Of a DNA stretch of 64,000 nt, positions 1-7,903 are shown in pieces. Position numbers and translations under genes: made by a program. Every line of letters begins with the position of its first letter. The stretch's first letter is position 1. A model generated the notes under the pieces. That model saw only the letters and a list, made by a program, of their open reading frames with translations, had not been told where the DNA came from and made no database searches. The DNA comes from Prevotella nigrescens (lineage in GTDB: Bacteria; Bacteroidota; Bacteroidia; Bacteroidales; Bacteroidaceae), in the NCBI RefSeq assembly GCF_031191185.1, contig NZ_CP133465.1, forward strand, positions 926,001 to 990,000, given 5' to 3'.

Positions 1-493
1 ACTCGATAACATGATACGAATGTTTAAGGGATTGAACTTCCCTATCGTATGTGCGAACTACGATTTTGCAGGTACGGAATTGGCAAAGATAGTGAAACCT
101 TACATTATATTAAAGCGAAAAGGACTAAAGATAGGTGTATTTGGTTTGTCTCCAGAGCTTGATGGATTGGTGGTAAAAGAAAACTACGGTCCGTTAAAGT
201 ATTTGGATCCGATAGCATGCGCTCAGAAATGTATCAATGAACTACAGAAAAAGAAATGCGATTTGATAATTTGTATATCGCATTTGGGCATAAACATAGA
301 GGGAATTAGCGACGAGGAAGTAGTAGCAGGTACACGTGGTATCGACCTAATATTGGGTGGACACTCGCATACCTTCCTGAAAAAACTTGTATATGTAAAG
401 GACTTGGACGGCAGGGAGGTAGGTATTGACCAAAACGGCAAGTCGGGCATATTCGTTGGAAAGATGGTTTTAGACTTGGAGAAAAAGAAGTAG
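1..493 (+). CDS. Metallophosphatase / 5'-nucleotidase-like protein, C-terminal part (5' cut by window)
   Basis: The reading frame is open to the left edge, so the start lies outside the window; about 163 codons are visible. The protein carries the metallophosphoesterase block with SHLGI (near residue 98) and LGGHSHTFL (near residue 119). The GGHSH histidines are metal ligands in UshA-type 5'-nucleotidases. No nucleotidase C-terminal substrate domain follows: the protein stops about 40 residues after GGHSH. This fits the short Bacteroidota form in which the metallophosphatase domain stands alone and a second protein carries the C-terminal domain. Its likely role is hydrolysis of nucleotides or another phosphoester in the periplasm or at the envelope. 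Localisation is inferred, because the N-terminus is missing. The exact substrate is unknown. Confidence 0.75.
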   Translation, partial: LDNMIRMFKGLNFPIVCANYDFAGTELAKIVKPYIILKRKGLKIGVFGLSPELDGLVVKENYGPLKYLDPIACAQKCINELQKKKCDLIICISHLGINIEGISDEEVVAGTRGIDLILGGHSHTFLKKLVYVKDLDGREVGIDQNGKSGIFVGKMVLDLEKKK

Positions 494-520
494 GAAAGCC
501 AAAGAAATTGTTCCGTAATC

Positions 521-581
521 CGGAATAAGTTCTTTTGCATTGCAAAACAGGCACTTTTAGAACGCAAAAGTGCCTGTTTTG
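521..581. repeat. 22-bp-phased CAAAA-N7-TTTTG array, locus A (also a strong hairpin)
   Basis: Three modules have heptamer centres at 529, 551 and 573, exactly 22 bp apart. The last two are CAAAA-CAGGCAC-TTTTA and CAAAA-GTGCCTG-TTTTG. Their heptamers are reverse complements, so 543-558 and 566-581 form a perfect 16-bp inverted repeat with a 7-nt loop. The array lies between two convergent genes and could serve as a two-way terminator. The same module occurs at four other intergenic loci in this window. Confidence 0.75.
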
Positions 582-711
582 TCTTTTCGTTTATAAGGTG
601 TTGATTACTAAAATGTTACAAACCCAATAAAAGAAGAATAAAAAAGCTGTTCCGTGCTCTCTCTCCATAGGTGGTATCCATTTGGAAAAGCATCGCCTTT
701 TCCCAACAAAC

Positions 712-1467
712 TTATTCGAAATAGAACGTAAGAGCTATCATCTTGGAGCGCGCTTCGTTTGCTGAATTAGTGTACATCAGCATACTTTTATCGCGCAATT
801 CTTTTGAATGATTGGTGTCTAAACAATTAGACAAGCCATACATAAACTTCAGTTCGGGGCGTAATTTAAAGAACGGAAGATAGAAGTCGCAGCCCAATCC
901 AACCTCTAAATAAGCATCGCCACCCTTCAATCGGAAAAAATCATCGGTCTTTCCAGACAGATTAACCATTGGGTTGATACCTAACATTAGGTATGGACGG
1001 TGATTATTGAAGCGTGGAGCAGCAGCTATAAGATTAAAAGCACACGAGACGTAAGCGGTTTTTAAATCTTGCATCTTTTCGGTTGGTCGCCCATTGGCAT
1101 CTAAATCGGTCAGATTTCTGAAAGTAATATGTCGTGTTCCAAAATACATTGCAGGCGCAATACGCAACTGAAAGGTTGTGTTAAGTCTTAATTCGCCCAA
1201 TACGCCCACCGTAAAGCCTGCGTCCCAGCGGTCTTGGTCTACTGAAACTATCTTCTGCACAGGTCCTGTACCATTATCTAAATCAACCATTTGCGGTCCG
1301 ATATTGGTAAATTCGAGGTCTTGCAAGTGTGTACCGACCATTACCCCAAAGTGGAATGGGCGCAAGTCAGCGTAAGGACGGTTCTGCACAGTACGGTCTT
1401 GAGCAAAGCTATTAGCTGATGCCACTACCAATAATATTATGTAAAAAAGTCTTTTCATATATGCCAC
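712..1467 (-). CDS. porT: PorT family outer-membrane beta-barrel protein (type IX secretion)
   Basis: This 251-residue protein has an N-terminal signal peptide (KRLFYIILLVVASANSFAQ) and then many alternating short strands typical of an 8-10 stranded outer-membrane barrel. The segment LRPFHFGVMVGTHLQDLEF resembles the N-terminal strand block of PorT/SprT proteins. These are needed for type IX secretion in Porphyromonas and gliding bacteria. The chain ends in an aromatic residue pattern (LTFYFE) usual for barrels. The fourth codon is also ATG and gives a cleaner signal peptide, so the start may be at 1458. Another T9SS gene, sov/sprA, lies at 18785, though not adjacent. The family call rests on residue patterns read by eye; a generic PorT-like barrel with another role is possible. 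Confidence 0.7.
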   Translation of the reverse strand: MAYMKRLFYIILLVVASANSFAQDRTVQNRPYADLRPFHFGVMVGTHLQDLEFTNIGPQMVDLDNGTGPVQKIVSVDQDRWDAGFTVGVLGELRLNTTFQLRIAPAMYFGTRHITFRNLTDLDANGRPTEKMQDLKTAYVSCAFNLIAAAPRFNNHRPYLMLGINPMVNLSGKTDDFFRLKGGDAYLEVGLGCDFYLPFFKLRPELKFMYGLSNCLDTNHSKELRDKSMLMYTNSANEARSKMIALTFYFE

Positions 1468-1584
1468 TATAACGTTCTCTGTGTCTATTTATTGTGAAAT
1501 AAGGACTTTATCGTACCTAAATTGTCTTGCAGGCGATGCATTTTTATTTGTATCTTGTCTAAATATTTCAAAATATTATCATCA

Positions 1585-1618
1585 TTTGTAGGTATTAAGA
1601 AAATATTTTTTACCTTTG
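1585..1618 (+). promoter_or_regulatory. Bacteroidota promoter of the ferredoxin gene
   Basis: The -7 box TACCTTTG is at 1611-1618 and a TTTG -33 box at 1585-1588, with a 22-bp spacer (slightly long). It lies about 70 bp upstream of the ferredoxin ATG, in AT-rich DNA. Confidence 0.6.
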
Positions 1619-1691
1619 CACCATACAAAAACAAGGACGCAATAACGATCCTATACAAAAACATTATTAAAATAATAAAGGAATTATAATT

Positions 1692-1859
1692 ATGGCTTAT
1701 GTAATTGGAAACGACTGTATCGCATGCGGTACATGTATTGATGAATGTCCAGTAGGTGCAATTTCTGAAGGCGACATCTACAAGATCGACGCTAATGCCT
1801 GCACAGAGTGTGGCACATGCGCAAGTGTTTGTCCAAGCGAAGCTATTAGCTTGGGTTAA
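1692..1859 (+). CDS. 2[4Fe-4S] ferredoxin, 55 aa
   Basis: This short gene encodes a 55-residue bacterial ferredoxin. It has two cysteine clusters, CIACGTCIDECP and CTECGTCASVCP, each the CxxCxxCxxxCP pattern that binds one [4Fe-4S] cubane. The two halves are internally duplicated, as in clostridial-type ferredoxins. It carries low-potential electrons between enzymes such as 2-oxoacid oxidoreductases or hydrogenases in anaerobes; which partner it serves cannot be told here. It is monocistronic: a promoter (TACCTTTG box at 1611) lies upstream and a strong terminator at 1891 follows. The length and both clusters are complete. Confidence 0.95.
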   Translation: MAYVIGNDCIACGTCIDECPVGAISEGDIYKIDANACTECGTCASVCPSEAISLG

Positions 1860-1890
1860 TAACACAACTAATTGTTACTGATTAAATTGG

Positions 1891-1919
1891 GCGGACTCGT
1901 GAGGGTCCGCTTTTTCTTT
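1891..1919 (+). terminator. Rho-independent terminator after ferredoxin
   Basis: A 6-bp stem GCGGAC/GTCCGC (1891-1896 with 1905-1910) has an 8-nt loop and is followed by TTTTTCTTTT. From here to 2165 the DNA is AT-rich; apart from a lone -7-like TATATTTG at 2097-2104, nothing recognisable was seen. Confidence 0.85.
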
Positions 1920-2165
1920 TGGTAAGATTTTGATTCAATATAGTTTTTTAGGGGTGTACTTTACAACGTAATGGACAGTATAATATTCGAACAGATTTTG
2001 TTCGATATAATTCAAAGTCATGACAAATTAGGAAACTAATATAGATAATCTCTAATATTTTTTGTTAGGTGCTGCCAAGAATTAGAAATATAATACTATA
2101 TTTGTAGGAATTCTGATGAACAGTATGAGGGCACTTTAGACAACAAAATAATTATAAGACAAGAT

Positions 2166-2787
2166 ATGAACAAAACTTTGTGGAACTATTATAAACAATC
2201 TGCTGATGGACAGAAAGCTATACACTTGTTTGAACCACAGCCAGAAAATGTATATGACAATATCGAAGCTATTGCTACGTTTGTGAAAAAATTGGATAGT
2301 GATATTAATCCTCAGCAATTTTTTGATATGGTATTTATTCATGAAATTAATTTTGCTGAACGATACTCCATAGGCGAAGAGACTTTTAATCGTGATACCA
2401 CCAATACCACGTTCTAAAGATTACAAACAATATCTAATGTATTACTATGAAATGCGTGTAGTGCTTAATGAATTTCAGAAAGGGTATGCTCTGACAGATG
2501 GAGAACTCTGTGCTTGTCTATACGATTATGGAGCAAGAGTATTGTTAGATGCAAAAGAACCAGTAGAGAGTGAACTGCCAGAACCAATAAATGTATGGCT
2601 GACAGGGGCATCGGGTAAAGGCGATTTTGAATTCCTTGACTCTTTGGGAGAATATGAGACAACTAAGACTTCTATATGGGCATGTAATGAAAGAACTCGC
2701 CGAGGAGATATAGTAATTGTGTACTGTACCTCTCCTCGCAGTTATCTACATTCTATTTGGAGAGCAGTAATAAAAGGACTCATCTAA
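2166..2787 (+). pseudogene. Frameshifted and truncated gene with EVE/PUA-like C-terminal domain
   Basis: Two overlapping frames appear to be one broken gene. Frame one starts at 2166 (MNKTLWNYYKQSADGQKAI...) and ends at 2417. The second frame continues from about 2392 (IPPIPRSKDYKQYLMYYYEM...) to a stop at 2787. Removing a single base near 2394 would join ETFNR to IPPIPRSKDY without a break. The second half contains VWLTGASGKGDFEFL and RRGDIVIVYCTSP. These resemble the start of an EVE (PUA-like) domain, which in other proteins reads modified bases or RNA. The frame stops soon after IWRAV, where EVE domains normally continue for several dozen residues. Both a frameshift and a C-terminal truncation are therefore likely. 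The family assignment is tentative and no partner gene is adjacent. Confidence 0.5.
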
Positions 2788-2857
2788 TACAAATGTTTGT
2801 TTATAGTCAAGAAATAAGTTTAAATTAACAGTTCTGCCAATATATCTTCGTGTAAGG

Positions 2858-2889
2858 TTTGGTATTCACAAAATAAAGGTTTATATTTG
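2858..2889 (+). promoter_or_regulatory. Bacteroidota promoter of fba
   Basis: TTTG at 2858-2861, a 20-bp spacer and TATATTTG at 2882-2889, about 50 bp before the aldolase ATG. Confidence 0.75.
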
Positions 2890-2939
2890 CAATCAGTTAT
2901 TAGTATTCAGTATTCACATTTTAAATACATAACAATATT

Positions 2940-3953
2940 ATGGCAGTAAATTATAAAGACTTAGGTCTCGTAAACACACGCGAGATGTTCAAGAGAGCCA
3001 TTAATGGCGGTTGGGCTGTGCCCGCATTTAACTTTAATAACTTGGAGCAGCTTCAGGCTATTATTACAGCTTGTTCAGAAACAAAGTCTCCTGTAATTAT
3101 TCAGGTTTCAAAGGGTGCACGCAAGTATGCCAACCAGACTTTGCTTCGTTACTTGGCTGAAGGTGCTGTTGCATTTGCCAAGGAATTGGGATGCCACCAC
3201 CCGGAGATTGTACTTCACCTTGACCACGGTGACAGCTTCGAATTGTGCAAGAGCTGTGTAGATACTGGCTTTTCTTCTGTAATGATTGATGGTTCTGCAC
3301 TTCCTTACGAGGAGAACATTGCCTTAACTAAGAAGGTTGTAGAGTATGCACATCAGTTTGATGTAACTGTAGAGGGCGAGCTTGGCGTACTGGCTGGTGT
3401 GGAAGACGATGTTGCGTCAGAAGAGTCTCACTATACACGTCCTGAAGAGGTGGTAGACTTTGCTACACGCACGGGTTGCGACTCGTTGGCAATCTCTATT
3501 GGTACTTCTCACGGTGCTTACAAGTTTAAGCCAGAGCAGTGTACGCGCGATCCGAAGACTGGACGTCTGCTTCCTCCTCCGTTGGCATTCGATGTATTGC
3601 AGGCTGTAGAGAAACAACTGCCTGGTTTCCCAATTGTACTTCACGGTTCATCTTCAGTTCCTCAGAAGTATGTTGACATTATTAATAAGTATGGTGGTGC
3701 TCTGCCAAATGCTGTGGGTATTCCAGAAGAGCAACTCCGCAAAGCCACAAAGAGTGCTGTATGCAAGATTAACATAGACTCTGACTCTCGCCTCGCATTC
3801 ACTGCCGGTGTTCGCGAGACATTGGCATTGCACCCTGAATACTTCGACCCACGCCAGTATTGCGGTAAGGCTCGAGAGTATATGATAGACCTTTATACCG
3901 AAAAGATTAAGGACGTTCTTGGTTCAGAGAACAAGTTGGCTAACCTCGATTAA
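2940..3953 (+). CDS. fba: Class II fructose-1,6-bisphosphate aldolase
   Basis: This 337-residue enzyme reversibly cleaves fructose-1,6-bisphosphate to glyceraldehyde-3-phosphate and dihydroxyacetone phosphate in glycolysis and gluconeogenesis. The class II zinc site is visible: HLDHGDS at residues 93-99 (zinc His and catalytic Asp), VEGELG near 144-149, and VLHGSSSVP with another zinc His. The phosphate-binding GTSHGAYKF segment is also present. The length fits the family's longer type. It is a single transcription unit with its own promoter (TATATTTG box at 2882) and a strong terminator at 3976. Other glycolytic genes in the window are pgk and pgi, but they are not linked to it. Confidence 0.96.
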   Translation: MAVNYKDLGLVNTREMFKRAINGGWAVPAFNFNNLEQLQAIITACSETKSPVIIQVSKGARKYANQTLLRYLAEGAVAFAKELGCHHPEIVLHLDHGDSFELCKSCVDTGFSSVMIDGSALPYEENIALTKKVVEYAHQFDVTVEGELGVLAGVEDDVASEESHYTRPEEVVDFATRTGCDSLAISIGTSHGAYKFKPEQCTRDPKTGRLLPPPLAFDVLQAVEKQLPGFPIVLHGSSSVPQKYVDIINKYGGALPNAVGIPEEQLRKATKSAVCKINIDSDSRLAFTAGVRETLALHPEYFDPRQYCGKAREYMIDLYTEKIKDVLGSENKLANLD

Positions 3954-3975
3954 TCTTTTCAGGTAATCAATACAA

Positions 3976-4014
3976 GCGGCGGAACCTTCATGGAGAGGCT
4001 TCCGCCGTTCTTTT
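3976..4014 (+). terminator. Terminator after fba
   Basis: CGGCGGAA (3977-3984) pairs with TTCCGCCG (4000-4007), extended by CCT/AGG inside, and is followed by TTCTTTT. Confidence 0.85.
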
Positions 4015-4059
4015 CCACTTAATTAGCGAATACTAAAAACACCTTAAATAAAACAGAAT

Positions 4060-5058
4060 ATGAAGAAGACTGTCATTTCATTGGTCTTGTTTCTAATGGG
4101 CATTTCAGTGAATGCGCAAGACCAAAACTATTGGATTTATCTTGTTATCGGGCAAGATAATATGATTGGTAAAGCCGATGCAGGAACAAGTACTAATGGT
4201 TTCTTGCTCGATTCGTTCAGTAAAACAATAGCTGAAACCGCAAAAGGAAAGCGCATTGGCTTCGTTACCGTAACGTTGCCGGTAAGCCCTATCATTGCTT
4301 TCGATAAGCAAAACTATCGCAACTATGTATCGAACGTAACCGTTGAAAGCAACAAGAAAGCTTTGGAAAAGTATGATAACAACCCTTACGGCAAACTTGT
4401 CAGTATGGCACGTAGTGCCCAAAACAAGGGTGTTGTGAAGGGAATCCTGCTCCAACAAGACGGTATCGACAACTACAACGAAGCGTGGCTGAAGCGTATG
4501 AGGAGAATCTATTACGACATAGTTGGCGATTTGTCGCTCGATTCTACGAAAGTTCCATTGCTGATAGGCGAAGTAGGCCGTGCTGAATATGGCGGAAAGT
4601 ATGCCGCTGCCAACGAAACCTATGGCAAAATGCACAAAGTCTTGCAGTATTCGTTTGTTGTTTCATCGGCGAATTGCCCATTGGCAGACAACAAAATCTA
4701 CTATTCTAAAGAGGGACTTGAAAATCTTGGGCGCAAATTTGCTATCAAAGCTTTGCAAGGAATTGGCTATGAGCTCCCTGAAGTTCGTAGAACAACATCG
4801 ATAACAAAGCAGACGATTGACCGCAAAACACTGGAAGTAAAAGTACATATAAGCGATAAGGGAATGCTGACGGCTACTTCCAACGAGCCTATCGTGAAGA
4901 TCTTGGTGCTGAATGCAGCAGGAGACAACATTAAGGATATAGCAATTTCCGAACCAACAAAAGAGTATGACTTGGACTTGAACGCGTTCCCTCAAGGAAA
5001 AATCACTGTTACTTTCTATACGGCAGATGGAGAACAGTCGTTCAAGATTAATAACTAA
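4060..5058 (+). CDS. Secreted SGNH/sialate-O-acetylesterase-like protein, catalytic residues replaced
   Basis: This 332-residue protein has a signal peptide (MKKTVISLVLFLMGISVNAQ) and a fold pattern like the SASA/acetylxylan esterase group of SGNH hydrolases. In active members block I reads GQSNM with the nucleophile serine; here it is GQDNM (residues 32-36). The HQGE block is QQDG (GILLQQDGID), and the usual DGxHF block with the catalytic histidine is DNKIYYSKEG. The surrounding scaffold (VVSSANCPLAD, LGRKFA) is preserved, so the changes look selective, not like decay. The last ~75 residues (KILVLNAAGDNIKDIAI... to FKINN) look like a beta-rich C-terminal domain similar to T9SS type A sorting domains. 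I infer a secreted, non-catalytic carbohydrate-binding or structural protein. No partner is adjacent. Confidence 0.65.
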   Translation: MKKTVISLVLFLMGISVNAQDQNYWIYLVIGQDNMIGKADAGTSTNGFLLDSFSKTIAETAKGKRIGFVTVTLPVSPIIAFDKQNYRNYVSNVTVESNKKALEKYDNNPYGKLVSMARSAQNKGVVKGILLQQDGIDNYNEAWLKRMRRIYYDIVGDLSLDSTKVPLLIGEVGRAEYGGKYAAANETYGKMHKVLQYSFVVSSANCPLADNKIYYSKEGLENLGRKFAIKALQGIGYELPEVRRTTSITKQTIDRKTLEVKVHISDKGMLTATSNEPIVKILVLNAAGDNIKDIAISEPTKEYDLDLNAFPQGKITVTFYTADGEQSFKINN

Positions 5059-5213
5059 CTTCATAGAAATAACGAAAAGATGCACGTCGTAACCATTGTT
5101 TCGGCAACATTCGTGGCGTTGGAGTTTTTCAATAGTCAGCTGTTTTGTGGTTCATACTGCAACTTGTCGAGGCTATAAGAACATTTCAACCAATATAAAG
5201 AAGCAGATAAGGA

Positions 5214-6962
5214 ATGGCGCGTTGGCATCTTACGAAACGACAATACTGCATTGTGGGTACTGTATTGTCGTTTTTTTTACTCGCATTTGTGATCTACCGA
5301 ATGCTCCCACCCACGCAAGAAGACATTGATGACTGTGCCGTAGTGGTGGAGCAGCAAGCCTACTACCAACTTGAAGTAAACGGAAAGCCCACCGTTTACT
5401 TTACAGATTACAAGAATTCGGAACTCGTTGGCGGTGTTATAGAGAAAGAATTAATCCGCACACGCAAAGTCCGCACACGTGGCTATTGGGTAAATGCTTT
5501 TCCAGTCTGGCCCAGTTGCTTCGGTCGCATCGTAACAAAGTGGGCTAACAAGCCCTCGACCATCTTGAATCTCAACAGCAATGCCTTGCACAAGCTGTTA
5601 GCCAACGAGCTGGAAACTGCCGACGACGAACTGGCAGGCTTGCAAACGCAGCACAATGAACTTACCTATTATATGCGTGTGCACAATGTAAACGACTACG
5701 GATACAACAAAGTGGCTGACTATCACAGACATCTTGAACGCCAATGCGACTCGCTCCGGACGGTCATTGGCGTACTGCTGAGCATTCCAAACGACGCAGA
5801 ACTGCACATAAAGCAAATCAATAGCTACGCTGTGTTGCGCAAAGATTCTGCCAAAAACACCACTTGCAACCGCATTGCCATATACAAAGACAACGGGAAC
5901 TTGCTTTTGCAGACGCATTACAAGTTTACCCCCATCGGCACAATTGCTGTAATGGGTGCCGAGAGGGCACAGGAAGAGTTGGCAAAGGTGTCGCAACACA
6001 GTGAAGTGGCACTGAACAAGCCGTTTCAAATGGGTGTTCCCGATTCGTTGGGGTACTATGTCGGCGAGACGAAACACGGAAAACCGAATGGCTACGGGCA
6101 GCATTTCGGCAATAGCGGCAGCTTCTACGACGGTCATTGGGACGACGGGAAACCCAACGGATTTGGCTTCTACATTGCACCACACGAATATTTGCAGGTG
6201 GGAGAGTGGAAAGACGGCGTGTTTAAAGGCGAACGGATAAACCACAATCGCGACCGTATTTACGGCATAGACATCTCCAAACACCAGCACGAGAAGAACA
6301 AACAGCGGTTCACCATTGGGTGGAACCATCTCCGTATCACCGGTTTGGGAAAGATAAGTGTAAAGAAAGTACTCGGAAAGGTCGATTACCCCATTGCATT
6401 TATGTATATAAAGTCTACCGAAGGCTGCACGGTGCTGAACCCATACTACAAGAGCGATTATGTGCAGGCACGCAAACACGGTATAAGAGTGGGGGCATAC
6501 CATTTCTTTTCCACCACTTCGGCAGGCATAGAGCAGGCTCGTTACTTCCTGAAGAATAGCATTTTCAGTAAAGGAGACCTGCCCGCGGTGCTCGATGTCG
6601 AGCCTTCCGACGAACAGATAGAGAAGATGGGTGGTGCCGAGGTTATGTTCAGGCACGTTCGCAATTGGCTCGTTGCGGTTCATCGTGCCACGGGGGTGCG
6701 CCCTATCCTTTACATCAGTCAGATGTTTACAAAGAAATACTTGCCGTTGGCTGTCGATTTGCAAGGCGAATACTTCGTGTGGATAGCCCGTTATGGCGAG
6801 TATAAGCCCGAACTGAAGCTGACTTACTGGCAGCTAAGTCCTGACGGGAGAGTCAGTGGCATACACGGCGACGTTGATATAAACGTCTTTAATGGTTATA
6901 AAAACCAGTACGAGGACTTCTTGCGCAAACATTGTATAAAGAAAGATATTGCTGTTCGCTGA
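5214..6962 (+). CDS. Membrane-anchored GH25 lysozyme with MORN repeats
   Basis: The 582-residue protein starts with a short cytoplasmic stretch and one membrane segment (about residues 10-29). A ~240-residue region rich in heptad-like Leu follows. About three MORN-type repeats occupy roughly 279-342 (YYVGETKHGKPNGYG, FYDGHWDDGKPNGFG, VGEWKDGVFKGE). A C-terminal glycoside hydrolase 25 domain begins near 349. GH25 landmarks are intact: IYGIDISKHQ (Asp353), MYIKSTEG, VGAYHFFS, AVLDVEPS (Asp461, Glu463) and YWQLSPDGRV. GH25 enzymes are muramidases that cut peptidoglycan between MurNAc and GlcNAc. A signal anchor rather than cleaved signal suggests the inner membrane, with the catalytic domain in the periplasm. 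An alternative upstream ATG is not better supported. It is monocistronic. Confidence 0.85.
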   Translation: MARWHLTKRQYCIVGTVLSFFLLAFVIYRMLPPTQEDIDDCAVVVEQQAYYQLEVNGKPTVYFTDYKNSELVGGVIEKELIRTRKVRTRGYWVNAFPVWPSCFGRIVTKWANKPSTILNLNSNALHKLLANELETADDELAGLQTQHNELTYYMRVHNVNDYGYNKVADYHRHLERQCDSLRTVIGVLLSIPNDAELHIKQINSYAVLRKDSAKNTTCNRIAIYKDNGNLLLQTHYKFTPIGTIAVMGAERAQEELAKVSQHSEVALNKPFQMGVPDSLGYYVGETKHGKPNGYGQHFGNSGSFYDGHWDDGKPNGFGFYIAPHEYLQVGEWKDGVFKGERINHNRDRIYGIDISKHQHEKNKQRFTIGWNHLRITGLGKISVKKVLGKVDYPIAFMYIKSTEGCTVLNPYYKSDYVQARKHGIRVGAYHFFSTTSAGIEQARYFLKNSIFSKGDLPAVLDVEPSDEQIEKMGGAEVMFRHVRNWLVAVHRATGVRPILYISQMFTKKYLPLAVDLQGEYFVWIARYGEYKPELKLTYWQLSPDGRVSGIHGDVDINVFNGYKNQYEDFLRKHCIKKDIAVR

Positions 6963-7074
6963 CGCTTGAAATGCAGCAATGTATGTTGTTGAAAGGACAG
7001 GAAAAATAGGGGAATAGTGCAAAAATTCCACGTAAAAATACCTATCGTGTAACTCCTTTATTATAAACGCTTTG

Positions 7075-7174
7075 CAGAACCAGTTGTTTTGCGCGTCCAA
7101 AGCGTAGGTTTTGCACGTCAAAAGAGGCTCTTTTGCAACGCAAAACCTATGCTTTTGAAAAGTCAAAGCGCAGT
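7075..7174. repeat. 22-bp-phased CAAAA-N7-TTTTG array, locus B
   Basis: Five modules have heptamer centres at 7083, 7105, 7127, 7149 and 7171. Heptamers include GCGTAGG, GAGGCTC and CCTATGC. The central module CAAAAGAG-G-CTCTTTTG is itself a near-perfect palindrome, and the modules on either side are inverted relatives (GCGTAGG versus CCTATGC). The array fills the gap between the GH25 gene and the convergent gene at 7276. No other feature was seen in 6963-7275. Confidence 0.7.
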
Positions 7175-7275
7175 TATCACTTTTTAACAGAATTATTTAA
7201 GGAAAAATAGACCAAGACTACACTGTCAGCTTGCTGCATATTTCAGCCAATATGATTGTAGTTTTGGTTCTTTTA

Positions 7276-7818
7276 TTACATAGCTGTCATATGGTAGCCT
7301 AACCGTTTCAACTCTATGGCTACACCGAAATTGTAAAGCTGATGGAGTGCTTCTACAAATGCACGGTAAGCCTCTTTGGTGCTTGGTTCGATGTTTAAAC
7401 GGCGCAACTGGCTGTAAGTTCGTGCGGCACATTCGCCCACAAGGCGTTCCAAGGCGTTGGCTTCGTCGGCATTGAGCAGCAGCACCTTTTCGCGAATATA
7501 GTCGTCGGTATGGTCGAAATCGGTTTGGTCGCGCAGGTAGGCATACAGGTTTTCTACCTTGCTGTATAGTTCCCAGTCCTCGTCCCAGTATTTTGCAACT
7601 GCCATTCCGACGTACATTATCCACCCAAGCGCAACCGTCGGATAGTTCGGAAACTCGCGTATGGCATCGGGAATATAGGCTTCGGCTATTTTCTGCCACA
7701 GTTCGTCCAGGTCGGGAGCTTCGGGCAGCCGCTCGTCTACCTCGTTGTGTGATAGCAAATATTGATAAAGGTCGTCTTTGAAGATAGTTTCAAAGTTGGT
7801 TGTTGTGTCTTTTTCCAT
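7276..7818 (-). CDS. Conserved hypothetical protein, 180 aa
   Basis: I do not recognise a named family. The product is a soluble, acidic, mostly alpha-helical protein with no signal peptide or membrane segment. Visible marks are a tryptophan/tyrosine-rich centre (ALGWIMYVGMAVAKYWDEDWELY) and a helical C-terminal half. The composition resembles small Bacteroidales-specific cytosolic proteins. It follows recA on the same strand but is separated from it by a strong terminator (7843-7893), so it may have its own promoter or depend on read-through. Downstream it faces the GH25 gene across a 22-bp repeat array. Codon use and composition look like the neighbours. Confidence 0.7.
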   Translation of the reverse strand: MEKDTTTNFETIFKDDLYQYLLSHNEVDERLPEAPDLDELWQKIAEAYIPDAIREFPNYPTVALGWIMYVGMAVAKYWDEDWELYSKVENLYAYLRDQTDFDHTDDYIREKVLLLNADEANALERLVGECAARTYSQLRRLNIEPSTKEAYRAFVEALHQLYNFGVAIELKRLGYHMTAM

Positions 7819-7842
7819 TGTCTTTTCTTCTTTTCTGGACAG

Positions 7843-7893
7843 AAAACAGGGCGAAGCAAGCCCACTTTTCAGTAGCTTTCTTCGCCCTGTTTT
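7843..7893 (-). terminator. Terminator after recA
   Basis: A perfect 14-bp stem: AAAACAGGGCGAAG (7843-7856) with CTTCGCCCTGTTTT (7880-7893). Read on the minus strand it follows the recA stop by 10 bp. Confidence 0.8.
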
Positions 7894-7903
7894 GATGTTT
7901 CCC

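Noticed and set aside
1485..1865. Minus-strand frame of 126 codons over the ferredoxin
   Set aside because: Its cysteines derive from the ferredoxin codons read backwards; the plus strand has the two CxxCxxCxxxCP clusters, a promoter and a terminator.
5598..6764. Long (388-codon) minus-strand frame inside the GH25 gene
   Set aside because: It is antisense to a gene with clear domains and its translation has no recognisable pattern.
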